From contig DASTNZ010000034.1 in NCBI GenBank assembly GCA_035762665.1, positions 22,149-86,148 on the forward strand: a DNA stretch of 64,000 bases. Reading direction: 5' to 3'. This document shows, in pieces, positions 51,071 through 59,198 of this stretch (the stretch's first letter is position 1; each line of letters starts with the position of its first letter). The notes under the pieces were generated by a model. The model ran no database searches. It was given only the letters and a program-made list of their open reading frames with translations, and was not told where the DNA came from. Position numbers and translations under genes: made by a program. The DNA comes from JASLBX01 sp035762665. Its GTDB lineage: Bacteria; Actinomycetota; Actinomycetes; Jiangellales; Jiangellaceae.

Positions 51071-52198
51071 GTGCCCCACACGACGAACTACTACGACGTC
51101 CTCGGCGTGCGCAAGGACGCGACCAGCGACGAGATCAAGAAGGCGTACCGTCGGCTGGCCCGTCAGCTGCACCCCGACGTCAACCCGGATCCGGAGACCC
51201 AGGAGAAGTTCAAGGAGATCACTAACGCTTACGAGGTGTTGATCGATCCTCAGAAGCGCGAGATCTACGACCTCGGCGGTGACCCACTGGCGAGCGGCGG
51301 CGGCGCCGGCGGCGGCTTCGGTGCGGGGTTCTCGTTCACCGACATCATGGACGCGTTCTTCGGCGGAGCCGGAGCCCGCGGGCCGCGCAGCCGAGTCAGG
51401 CGGGGACAGGACGCCCTGGTGCGGATGGAGATCGAGCTGGTCGACGCCGTGTTCGGCGCGGCCAAGCAGTTGCAGGTCGACACCGCGGTCGTGTGTTCGG
51501 CGTGCCATGGGTCTGGGACGTCCCCAGGGGCGAGCCTCGTCATGTGCCCGACCTGTGGTGGCCAGGGCGAGGTCAGTCAGGTCCAGCGGTCGTTCCTCGG
51601 CCAGGTGATGACCACCCGGCCGTGCCCCCAGTGCCATGGCTTCGGGACCATCAACCCGCGGCCATGCGGTGAGTGCTCTGGCGACGGGCGGGTGCGCACC
51701 CGCAGGTCGCTGACCATCAAGATCCCGGCCGGTGTCGACTCGGGTACGCGCATCCAGTTGTCCGGCCAAGGCGAGGTGGGCCCAGGCGGCGGGCCGGCCG
51801 GCGACCTGTACGTAGAGCTGCTCGTCCGGCCGCACCCGATGTTCACCCGGCAGGGTGACGACCTGCATTGCGCGGTGGCCATTCCGATGGTCGCCGCGGC
51901 ACTTGGCACGGCGATCGAGCTGGAGACGCTGGAAGGCACCGAGAACCTCGAGGTCCGGCCCGGAGCCCAGCCAGGGGAGACCATCAAGCTGATCGCGCGC
52001 GGCGTCCCGAAGTTGCGCGGGACGGGCCGTGGCGACCTGATCGTCCACCTTGACGTGCGCACGCCGACCAAGCTGGACTCCCGTCAGGAGCAGCTGCTTC
52101 GCGAGCTGGCGTCACTACGCGGGGAGGAGCGCCCGCTCGGGGCATTTTCGGCGAAGGACGGCAACATCTTCTCCCGCATCCGCGACGCCCTGAAGTAG
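51071..52198 (+). CDS. dnaJ: Chaperone DnaJ
   Basis: This 375-residue type I Hsp40 has a J domain with HPD in ARQLHPDVNPDPE, a Gly/Phe region (GGGAGGGFGAGF), the four zinc repeats CSACHGSG, CPTCGGQG, CPQCHGFG and CGECSGDG, and the C-terminal substrate domains. It recruits DnaK and protects unfolded proteins. In Actinobacteria this copy linked to hrcA is usually the second DnaJ (DnaJ2), with another in the dnaK operon. The start is GTG 51071. Confidence 0.95.
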   Translation: MPHTTNYYDVLGVRKDATSDEIKKAYRRLARQLHPDVNPDPETQEKFKEITNAYEVLIDPQKREIYDLGGDPLASGGGAGGGFGAGFSFTDIMDAFFGGAGARGPRSRVRRGQDALVRMEIELVDAVFGAAKQLQVDTAVVCSACHGSGTSPGASLVMCPTCGGQGEVSQVQRSFLGQVMTTRPCPQCHGFGTINPRPCGECSGDGRVRTRRSLTIKIPAGVDSGTRIQLSGQGEVGPGGGPAGDLYVELLVRPHPMFTRQGDDLHCAVAIPMVAAALGTAIELETLEGTENLEVRPGAQPGETIKLIARGVPKLRGTGRGDLIVHLDVRTPTKLDSRQEQLLRELASLRGEERPLGAFSAKDGNIFSRIRDALK

Positions 52199-52217
52199 TT
52201 GTCAGGGCGGGACGAAG

Positions 52218-52955
52218 ATGAGCCTGCCGGTGTTCTGGATGGACGGTGAGCGGCTGCGCGCTTCCGATGTGCCGGAACTCGACGGCGATGAGGGGCACCA
52301 CGCGGCTGTGGTCCGCCGGATCCGGCGCGGAGAACTCGTCGAGCTCACCGATGGCGCGGGCCACGTCGCACGATGTGTGGTGACCGACGTCGGCAAGCGC
52401 GGGCTGAGCTGCGCGGTGCAATCGCGCTCGGACGTCCTACCGCCGGTGCCGCGAGTAACCGTCGTCCAGGCGTTGCCGAAGGGTGACCGAGGTGAGCTCG
52501 CGGTCGAGCTGATGACCGAGGTCGGCGCCGACGCCATCGTCCCTTGGGCGGCCGGCCGCTGCGTCACGCAGTGGAGGGGAGAGCGTGGCGCCAAGGCCCT
52601 GCGGCGCTGGCGATCCACCGCGTTTGAGGCCGCAAAGCAGTCGCGGCGGGCGTGGTTTCCGGATGTCGCCGAGCTCGCCACGACGGCAGAGGTGGTGGAG
52701 TTGCTGGGCCCGGCGGCGATGCCGTTGGTGCTGCACGAGAGTGGCACCGATGGGGTGGCCGAGCTCACGCCGCCGGTAGAGGGCGATGTCGTGCTCGTCG
52801 TCGGACCCGAGGGCGGGATCACCGACGACGAGATCGGCCGGTTCACTGCCGCCGGGGGCATACCGGTCCGGCTCGGCCCGACCGTTATGCGCACGTCGAC
52901 GGCCGGCGCTGTCGCCGCAGCCATCCTGCTGGCCCGAACAGCTCGCTGGGGTTAG
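52218..52955 (+). CDS. rsmE: 16S rRNA m3U1498 methyltransferase
   Basis: This 245-residue SPOUT-fold enzyme methylates U1498 of 16S rRNA. Signatures are an N-terminal PUA-like domain (GDEGHHAAVVRRIRRGELVE), VVQALPKGDRGELAVELMTE, GADAIVPWAAGRCV, RWRSTAFEAAKQSRRAW and the knot motif VLVVGPEGGITDDEI with LGPTVMRTSTAG. The gene follows dnaJ by 19 bases, the conserved order. It converges with the GerMN gene. Confidence 0.95.
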   Translation: MSLPVFWMDGERLRASDVPELDGDEGHHAAVVRRIRRGELVELTDGAGHVARCVVTDVGKRGLSCAVQSRSDVLPPVPRVTVVQALPKGDRGELAVELMTEVGADAIVPWAAGRCVTQWRGERGAKALRRWRSTAFEAAKQSRRAWFPDVAELATTAEVVELLGPAAMPLVLHESGTDGVAELTPPVEGDVVLVVGPEGGITDDEIGRFTAAGGIPVRLGPTVMRTSTAGAVAAAILLARTARWG

Positions 52956-52957
52956 GA

Positions 52958-54085
52958 CTACTCCACGACGGTGAAGGTGCGTTCGTCCGACATCGGCTCG
53001 CCGCCTTCGCCGCCTGATACGTCGTCCTCAGTGATCACAATCGTGTACTCACCCGGTTCGAGCTCCAGCTCGAAGCTGAACTCCGAGAATCGCTGTCCTT
53101 CCTGTGTGTTCTCGAACCCGCTGTCGACGACGCTCCCATCCTGCCGCAGCTCCCAGACGATGGTGGCCTCGAAGACCGCTGCGTCGCCACTCACCCGGAC
53201 CGGGCTCCGCACCGTCGCGTTCTGGCTCGGCTCGTTCAACTGCACGAGCTGCCGAACGTCGAGCGGCGCGTGCCGGCGCAGCACGTCTGACACGTCGACG
53301 CCGTCGAGCTCGTCCACCTGCTCCCCCTCCACCAGGATCCGCACCGGCAGCGAGCCATAGTCGCTATCGACCAACGAGGCCGCGGCGGTTGCGGTGTACA
53401 CCAGCTGCTGGATGGCAAGGTCGGCGTCACCATGGACGATCGGCGCCCCGGGCAGTGCCAGGTCTACTTCGATGGCGCCGTCACGCACCTCGACCGAGCG
53501 CACCTCGGTGGCCGGGTCCCACAGTGTGTCGTAATCCGGCACGGGTGGCTTGGCGATCATACGGCTGACCGCCTCCTCGATGGCGTTGCGCTGCGACTCG
53601 ACGGGGATCCATTCGCGGGCCAGCCGGAACCCGGCGCGGGTGTCGTTGACGAAGTACACCGGCACGGCACCCGTGAACCCACTCTCGCGTTGCTGGGTCA
53701 CCGGTGGCCGGCTCGGCTCCTTCGACGTCGGATGGGACGTGACCGGCTCGTCGGTATCGTCCTTCGTCGCCTCTGGGGAAGGCGACACCGGCTCGCTTGT
53801 GACCGGAGCGCTTGACGTCGCCGGAGCCAGGCCCTGCCCTGCCTCATCACTGCTGCCCTGGTCACGCAGCGTCACAGCGCCCACCCCGAGCACAGCGACC
53901 GCGGTGACGACTGCCGCCACCATGCCGAGGACCGCAGGGCTGCGCCAAGCCATCGTCCAGCGCGGCTGTCGCGCACGGTTCAGGATCCGCTCCAGGCCAC
54001 CGGGGGACGGGTAGACCTTGGCAGCCTCCTGTTCAAGGGCGCGGCGCAGCCGGTCTTCGTCCTCGGGGGTCCACTTCTCGGTCAT
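52958..54085 (-). CDS. GerMN/Gmad2-domain membrane protein, partner of a sigma factor
   Basis: This protein of about 375 residues has four parts: a short charged cytoplasmic region (TPEDEDRLRRALEQEAAKVYP), one membrane helix (~46-68, VLGMVAAVVTAVAVLGVGAV), a Thr/Pro/Ser-rich linker, and an extracellular GerMN domain (VYFVNDTRAGFRLAREWIPV, AIEEAVSRMI) followed by an Ig-like Gmad2 domain (VRVSGDAAVFEATIVWELRQ). GerMN/Gmad2 pairs occur in envelope proteins of uncertain role. Its start overlaps the sigma-factor stop (ATGA), so the membrane protein may control that sigma factor, as anti-sigma proteins do. This is inference. Confidence 0.8.
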   Translation of the reverse strand: MTEKWTPEDEDRLRRALEQEAAKVYPSPGGLERILNRARQPRWTMAWRSPAVLGMVAAVVTAVAVLGVGAVTLRDQGSSDEAGQGLAPATSSAPVTSEPVSPSPEATKDDTDEPVTSHPTSKEPSRPPVTQQRESGFTGAVPVYFVNDTRAGFRLAREWIPVESQRNAIEEAVSRMIAKPPVPDYDTLWDPATEVRSVEVRDGAIEVDLALPGAPIVHGDADLAIQQLVYTATAAASLVDSDYGSLPVRILVEGEQVDELDGVDVSDVLRRHAPLDVRQLVQLNEPSQNATVRSPVRVSGDAAVFEATIVWELRQDGSVVDSGFENTQEGQRFSEFSFELELEPGEYTIVITEDDVSGGEGGEPMSDERTFTVVE

Positions 54086-54669
54086 GACCACGACTCCAAC
54101 CGGCTTCGCAGCGCCGCCATGCCGCGCGACGTGTGGCTCTTCACCGCTCCGCGGCTCACCCTCATCGCCGCTGCGATCTCAGCTTCGGACAGTCCGGCGT
54201 AGTAGCGCAGGACGAGCGCCTCGCGCTGCCGGTCCGGAAGGGTGCGAAGCGCGGCGATGACCGCGTCGCCTGCGGCAGCCCGCAGCGCGCCCGATTCTGC
54301 GCTCGGTTCGTCGATGGGAGGGTCGTCCGGATGTTTCGCGGCGACTATCCAGCGGCGCTGGATGGATCGGGTGTTGTTGATGACGGACGTGCGTAGGTAG
54401 GCGACCGCCTGCTGTGGATCCTTGAGCCGGCGCCACCGCTTGTGCAGGGCGACGAACGCGTCCTGGACGGCCTCCTCAGCCATGGCGTGGTTGCGTAGCA
54501 GCAGTGTCGCGAGTCGGACAAAACCCGAATAATGGGCGGTGTAGAGCTCGGTGACCAGCCGGTCGGCCTCCGACTCACTGCGCTCCACCAGCCCATCCTT
54601 AAACATCGCTGCTGGAGCCGCGGAATATACCGGCCCCAAACCGGCGGCATCCACAGTCGCAGCGTCCAT
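54082..54669 (-). CDS. RNA polymerase sigma factor, ECF/SigE-type
   Basis: This protein of about 195 residues contains region 2 (RLVTELYTAHYSGFVRLATL, HAMAEEAVQDAFVALHKRWR) and region 4 (LRTLPDRQREALVLRYYAGL, SEAEIAAAMRVSRGAVKSHT). Their spacing fits the small SigE-type group of Actinobacteria. Start choice is unclear: ATG 54669 is used here, while ATG 54606 is also in frame and neither has an ideal ribosome-binding site. It should direct a stress or envelope regulon, with the downstream GerMN protein as a possible regulator. Confidence 0.85.
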   Translation of the reverse strand: MDAATVDAAGLGPVYSAAPAAMFKDGLVERSESEADRLVTELYTAHYSGFVRLATLLLRNHAMAEEAVQDAFVALHKRWRRLKDPQQAVAYLRTSVINNTRSIQRRWIVAAKHPDDPPIDEPSAESGALRAAAGDAVIAALRTLPDRQREALVLRYYAGLSEAEIAAAMRVSRGAVKSHTSRGMAALRSRLESWS

Positions 54670-54700
54670 GCTCCAGTGACGTGCGAGACCGGGCGTCGGT

Positions 54701-55060
54701 TTACGCGGGGGCTTCGCCGCTGTCGATGTGGCCGAGCTGACGGCCGCCGATGACGTGGAAGTGCAGGTGCGGGATGGCTTGCCCGCCCCTGGTGCCGACG
54801 TTCGTGGCGATGCGGTAACCGTTCGCGATGCCCTCCGCCTCGGCAACCTCGCGGGCCAGGCCGAAGCACCGGCTCAGCAGCTCGGAGTGCTCGGGACGGA
54901 GCTCGTGCGCAGAGGCGAGGTGCTCGTGCGGTATCACGAGGACGTGGACCGGGGCGCGAGGGTAGATGTCACGGATCGCGAGCACACGGTCGCCCTCGGC
55001 AACCTTCGTCGACGGTGCCTCGCCAGCGATGATCGAGCAGAACAGGCAGTCGGAGCTCAT
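54701..55060 (-). CDS. HIT-family (histidine triad) hydrolase
   Basis: This 119-residue protein carries the zinc-ligand region DCLFCSIIAGEAPSTKV, HVLVIPHEHLASAHEL and the catalytic triad motif AIPHLHFHVIGG. HIT enzymes hydrolyse adenosine phosphoramidates and similar AMP-linked compounds. ATG 55060 has a strong GGAGGAGAG site. In many Actinobacteria the HIT gene lies between rsmE and phoH on their strand; here it is on the opposite strand together with the sigma factor, suggesting a local inversion. Confidence 0.93.
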   Translation of the reverse strand: MSSDCLFCSIIAGEAPSTKVAEGDRVLAIRDIYPRAPVHVLVIPHEHLASAHELRPEHSELLSRCFGLAREVAEAEGIANGYRIATNVGTRGGQAIPHLHFHVIGGRQLGHIDSGEAPA

Positions 55061-55246
55061 CTCTCCTCCAGGTCGGGCGACGTGTGGGATCATGCCACGC
55101 GGGTCGGGACGCGGCCAGTGGACGGTGTTAACGCCATGCGCAGGCGGAAACACGCTGGCCTTGTCGGGTACCCCCGGTAGCATTGAGTCAGTCCTCATCA
55201 TTCGAGACCGAAAGAAGGCGCGAGCAAGGCCCCGCTGGGCCGATCT

Positions 55247-56278
55247 ATGGCCGAGATATCCGCAACTACTGAAGTCACCGAGCCGGTCGAGCACCGGATC
55301 GTGATTCCTACCAGCGTTCCGATGGTGAGCCTGTTAGGTGCCGGCGACGAGTTACTTCGCACCATCGAGAAGGCCTACGCCGACGTCGACATCTTCGTTC
55401 GCGGCAACGAGGTCACTCTTACCGGCCAGCCCGGCGACATCGCCGAAGCCGAGCGGCTGTTCGACGAACTTGTCGCGGTCATCCGCACCGGCCAGGGCCT
55501 GACTGCCGAAGCAGTCGAGCGCACTGTCGCCATGCTGCGCGCCCGCACCAAGGAGCGGCCGGCGGACGTACTGACCACGAACATCCTGTCCAACCGCGGC
55601 CGCACCATCCGGGCCAAGTCGCTGAACCAGAAGCGCTACGTCGATGCCATCGACAAGCACACCATCGTGTTCGCGATCGGCCCGGCCGGCACCGGCAAGA
55701 CGTACCTCGCGGTGGCCAAGGCCGTGCAGGCTTTGCAGGCCAAGCAGGTCACGCGCATCCTCCTCACGCGTCCCGCTGTTGAGGCCGGCGAACGGCTGGG
55801 CTTCCTGCCGGGCACGCTGAGCGAGAAGATCGACCCGTACCTGCGGCCGCTGTACGACGCACTGCACGACATGATGGACCCCGCTTCGATTCCGCGACTG
55901 ATGACCGAAGGCACCATCGAGGTCGCTCCGCTGGCCTATATGCGTGGACGCACGCTCAATGACGCGTTCGTCATTCTCGACGAGGCACAGAACACCTCGC
56001 CGGAGCAGATGAAGATGTTCCTCACCCGGCTCGGCTTCGGCTCCAAGGTGGTCGTCACGGGCGACGTCACGCAGATCGACCTGCCGACCGGGACCGACAG
56101 CGGTCTGAAGGTGGTCGAGGGCATCCTCGACGGCATCGATGACGTCCATTTCTGCCGGCTCGGCAGCCAGGACGTCGTCCGGCACCGGCTCGTGGGCCGC
56201 ATCGTCGACGCCTATTCCAGGTACGACGCCGCTCGGCAGTCCGGCCACCCGAGCGATCGGCGCGGGAGACGCCGGTGA
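55247..56278 (+). CDS. PhoH-family ATPase
   Basis: This protein of about 343 residues has an N-terminal KH-like region (~20-85; MVSLLGAGDELLRTIEKAYA) and a P-loop ATPase domain with IGPAGTGKTYLAVAKAVQAL, LLTRPAVEAGERLGFLPGTL, LNDAFVILDEAQNTSPEQMK and VVTGDVTQIDLP. PhoH proteins are cytoplasmic ATPases linked to RNA metabolism and usually co-transcribed with ybeY, as here (4-base overlap). A direct function has not been settled for this family. Confidence 0.93.
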   Translation: MAEISATTEVTEPVEHRIVIPTSVPMVSLLGAGDELLRTIEKAYADVDIFVRGNEVTLTGQPGDIAEAERLFDELVAVIRTGQGLTAEAVERTVAMLRARTKERPADVLTTNILSNRGRTIRAKSLNQKRYVDAIDKHTIVFAIGPAGTGKTYLAVAKAVQALQAKQVTRILLTRPAVEAGERLGFLPGTLSEKIDPYLRPLYDALHDMMDPASIPRLMTEGTIEVAPLAYMRGRTLNDAFVILDEAQNTSPEQMKMFLTRLGFGSKVVVTGDVTQIDLPTGTDSGLKVVEGILDGIDDVHFCRLGSQDVVRHRLVGRIVDAYSRYDAARQSGHPSDRRGRRR

Positions 56279-56733
56279 CCATCGAGGTCAACAACGAGAC
56301 AGAAGCTGAGGTCGACGAAAAGGCGCTATCTGACCTGTGCCGATTCACTCTCGACCGGCTTCGCATCCACCCGCAGGCCGAACTCGCCGTACTGCTGGTC
56401 GATCCGGCCGCAATGGAACAACTTCACCTTCGGTGGATGGACGAGCCTGGACCCACCGACGTGCTGTCGTTCCCGATGGACGAGCTGCGGCCGACGCCGG
56501 CGGACGAGGAGCCCTCACCCGGTCTGCTCGGTGACGTTGTGCTTTGCCCGGACGTCGCCCGCAAGCAAGCCGCACAGGCGGGGCACTCGTTCGAAGATGA
56601 ACTCCACTTGCTGACCGTGCACGGCATCCTGCACCTGCTCGGCTACGATCACGCCGAGCCGGAGGAGGAAAAGGAGATGTTCGATCTCCAGAAGCAACTT
56701 CTCGATGATTGGCGGGCCGGGAGACGGCCATGA
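56275..56733 (+). CDS. ybeY: Endoribonuclease YbeY (rRNA maturation factor)
   Basis: This 152-residue zinc RNase has the metal-binding motif TVHGILHLLGYDHAEPEEEK (H-x3-H-x5-H) and the upstream MDEPGPTDVLSFPMDELRP. YbeY trims 16S rRNA ends and takes part in ribosome quality control. GTG 56275 overlaps the phoH stop and the stop overlaps the next start, so phoH-ybeY-CBS gene-cdd-like form one coupled run. Confidence 0.95.
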   Translation: MTIEVNNETEAEVDEKALSDLCRFTLDRLRIHPQAELAVLLVDPAAMEQLHLRWMDEPGPTDVLSFPMDELRPTPADEEPSPGLLGDVVLCPDVARKQAAQAGHSFEDELHLLTVHGILHLLGYDHAEPEEEKEMFDLQKQLLDDWRAGRRP

Positions 56734-58046
56734 GCACGGGCGATGGTTGGCTGATCACCGGAGCGGTTGTTCTTGTAATACTCGCCGGGCTGATGGCCAT
56801 GGCCGAGGCCGCTCTCACCGCATTCTCCAAGGCGCGGGCGGACGAGCTCGTGGCCGCCGGCCGCCGTGGCGCGACCCGGCTGCGACAGCTCGTCGATGAT
56901 CCCGCGCCTGCGTTGAACACCGCGCTGCTGCTGCGCATCGCCGCGGAGATCACTGCCGTGGTGCTGGTGGCGGTCCTGCTGAGCTCGATCTTCAGTGTGC
57001 GCTGGCAGGTCGTCCTGGTCGGTGCCCTGATCATGATCGTCGTGTCGTTCGTCGTGATCGGCGTCGCACCGCGGACGCTCGGTCGCCAGCACTCCGAGAC
57101 GGTCGCGCTGGCCTCCGCCGGCGCGTTGCTGCGGTTGACCCGGATCATGGGACCGATTCCCCGGGTGTTGATCGTGATCGGCAATGCGCTCACGCCCGGC
57201 AAGGGTTTCCGCGAGGGCCCGTTCGCGACCGAGGCAGAGCTGCGCGAGCTGGTCGACCTCGCCGAAGCCGGGCGCGTGATTGAATCCGGCGAGCGCCAGA
57301 TGATCCACTCGGTGTTCGAACTCGGCGACACCATCGTCCGCGAGGTCATGGTGCCGCGCACGGATGTGGTGTTCATTGAGGCGGGCAAGACGCTGCGGCA
57401 GTTCCAGTCGCTGGCGCTGCGCAGCGGCTTCAGCCGGATTCCCGTTGTCGGCTCGTCCGGTCTCGACGACGTGCTCGGCATCGCATACCTCAAGGACGTC
57501 GCCCGCCGACTCTACGATAACCGCGAAGCGGAGACGGTCGAACACGTCGACTCGGTGATGCGCGCCGTGACGTTCGTCCCCGACTCCAAGCCGATTGACG
57601 ACTTGCTGCGAGAGATGCAGGCGCAGCGGACCCACGTGGCGATCGTGGTGGACGAGTACGGCGGGACGGCAGGCCTGGTGACCATCGAAGACATCCTCGA
57701 GGAGATCGTGGGCGAGATCTCCGACGAGTACGACACCGAGGAGGCGCCCGTCGAGCAACTGGGCGACGGATCGGTGAGGGTCAGTTCGCGGTTGCACGTC
57801 GATGAGCTCGGCGAGTTGTTCGGCCTCTCGCTTTCGGACGAGGACGTCGACAGCGTCGGCGGCTTGATGGCCAAGCAACTCGGCCGCGTGCCCATCCCGG
57901 GCTCCGAGGTCGAGTTCGCTGGCCTGCACCTGGTGGCCGAGCGGCCATCCGGACGTCGTAACCGGATCGGGACGATCGTGGTCACCCGGGCCGAACCTGC
58001 GGCTGCCGCCCCGGTGGGCAACAACCGCCGGCAGGAGCACCCGTGA
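56730..58046 (+). CDS. CNNM/CorC-type membrane protein with CBS domains (hemolysin family)
   Basis: This 438-residue protein starts at ATG 56730 inside the ybeY stop. It has a membrane domain of three to four helices (~1-130, DUF21/CNNM type), two CBS domains (~200-325; VMVPRTDVVFIEAGKTLRQF, RTHVAIVVDEYGGTAGLVTI, EDILEEIVGEISDEYD) and a C-terminal CorC_HlyC domain (~345-425). Family members are linked to Mg2+/Co2+ efflux or magnesium homeostasis. The old hemolysin name is historical. Confidence 0.92.
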   Translation: MSTGDGWLITGAVVLVILAGLMAMAEAALTAFSKARADELVAAGRRGATRLRQLVDDPAPALNTALLLRIAAEITAVVLVAVLLSSIFSVRWQVVLVGALIMIVVSFVVIGVAPRTLGRQHSETVALASAGALLRLTRIMGPIPRVLIVIGNALTPGKGFREGPFATEAELRELVDLAEAGRVIESGERQMIHSVFELGDTIVREVMVPRTDVVFIEAGKTLRQFQSLALRSGFSRIPVVGSSGLDDVLGIAYLKDVARRLYDNREAETVEHVDSVMRAVTFVPDSKPIDDLLREMQAQRTHVAIVVDEYGGTAGLVTIEDILEEIVGEISDEYDTEEAPVEQLGDGSVRVSSRLHVDELGELFGLSLSDEDVDSVGGLMAKQLGRVPIPGSEVEFAGLHLVAERPSGRRNRIGTIVVTRAEPAAAAPVGNNRRQEHP

Positions 58047-58345
58047 CGGACCTCGACCCGGAAGACGCCAAGCTGGTCACTCTGGCCAAGGCCACCCGTG
58101 CCCGGGTCGGGTCGGCGGAGGGGGCCGCGGTGCGCGACCAGGACGGCCGGACGTACGCGGCCGTGCCGGTACAGCTGTCGTCGCTGAAGCTGTCGGCGCT
58201 GCAGGTCGCGGTGGCGATGGCGGTCTCCAGCGGCGCGACGGGTCTCGAGGCAGCGGCGGTCGTCGGGCGCGACGAGGCAGACGCAGATGGCGCGGCCGCT
58301 GTCCGTGACTTCGGCGGATCGGCGGTCCACGTCTTCGTCGGGTGA
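58043..58345 (+). CDS. Cytidine-deaminase-like protein lacking the zinc site
   Basis: This 100-residue protein aligns in outline with cytidine deaminases: LVTLAKATRARVGSAEGAAV, then RDQDGRTYAAVPVQLSSLKL and SALQVAVAMAVSSGATGLEA. It has no His/Cys-Ala-Glu zinc motif and no PCxxC; the protein contains no cysteine. Orthologues at this position between the CBS protein and era in Actinobacteria are often annotated as cytidine deaminase. With no zinc ligands it is unlikely to deaminate cytidine. It overlaps the CBS gene by 4 bases. Confidence 0.75.
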   Translation: MTDLDPEDAKLVTLAKATRARVGSAEGAAVRDQDGRTYAAVPVQLSSLKLSALQVAVAMAVSSGATGLEAAAVVGRDEADADGAAAVRDFGGSAVHVFVG

Positions 58346-58405
58346 GGGCGCTCGCTGGCGGCATGGAATAGCGGCTGATCACGAATGGTTGGCCGAATCG
58401 TGAGC

Positions 58406-59170
58406 ATGCGTATTGCCGTCCAGATTCAACCGCAGCACGCCAGTTACGCCGAGTTACGGCGCGCCGCCGTGGAAGCCGAGGAGTCCGGTGTCGACGTGGT
58501 CTTCACCTGGGATCATTTCTTCCCGCTGTCCGGAGACCCCGATGGTTACCACTTCGAAGGGTGGACACTACTGAGCGCCTGGGCCGAGGCGACGTCCCGA
58601 GTCGAGATCGGGCACCTCGTGACATGTAACAGCTACCGCAACTCCGACCTGCTGGCCGACATGGCACGGACCGTCGATCACATCAGTGGCGGCCGGATGA
58701 TCCTCGGCATCGGGGCGGGGTGGTTCCAGCGCGACTACGACGAGTACGGCTACGACTTTGGCACTCCGGGATCCCGGCTGGCCGACCTGGCCCAGGCGCT
58801 ACCAAGGATCACGGAGCGGTGGGCAAAGCTCAACCCGCCGCCGATGAGGGATATCCCGATCTTGATCGGTGGCGGTGGAGAGCGCAAGACACTGCGCTTG
58901 ACCGCGCAGTACGCGAACACCTGGCATGGTTTCGGCGACGCGGAGACGCTGATCCACAAGAACGCCGTCCTCGACTGCTGGTGCGCCGAGATCGGGCGCG
59001 ACCCGTCGGAGATCGAGCGATCGACGTCCACCCGGCGCCCGCCGAGTCTGGTCGCCGATGGCCTGGCCAAAGCCGGCATTGGCATGGTCGTGATCCCCGT
59101 AGAAGCCGGCGAGATGGACGCCGCCCTCGCGGTCGCCCGCCAATGGGTCAGCTGGCGCGACCGCGCTTGA
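58406..59170 (+). CDS. LLM-class F420-dependent oxidoreductase
   Basis: This protein of about 254 residues has the luciferase-like TIM barrel: MRIAVQIQPQHASYAELRRA, VDVVFTWDHFFPLSG, RVEIGHLVTCNSYRNSDLLA, DHISGGRMILGIGAGWFQRD, YDEYGYDFG and IPILIGGGGERKTLRLTAQY. The family uses F420 (or FMN) as hydride carrier; the GGGGERKT loop binds its phosphate. The substrate is unknown. ATG 58406 is preferred; ATG 58385 is in frame. The 9-mer TGATCACGA occurs just before the gene and at its stop codon. Confidence 0.88.
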   Translation: MRIAVQIQPQHASYAELRRAAVEAEESGVDVVFTWDHFFPLSGDPDGYHFEGWTLLSAWAEATSRVEIGHLVTCNSYRNSDLLADMARTVDHISGGRMILGIGAGWFQRDYDEYGYDFGTPGSRLADLAQALPRITERWAKLNPPPMRDIPILIGGGGERKTLRLTAQYANTWHGFGDAETLIHKNAVLDCWCAEIGRDPSEIERSTSTRRPPSLVADGLAKAGIGMVVIPVEAGEMDAALAVARQWVSWRDRA

Positions 59171-59198
59171 TCACGAGCTGGAATGGGACACTCGTCCC

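Noticed and set aside
50153..52048. 631-residue minus-strand open frame opposite hrcA and dnaJ
   Set aside because: It is an antisense shadow of two well-conserved heat-shock genes and is His/Arg/Asp-rich, as GC-rich shadows are.
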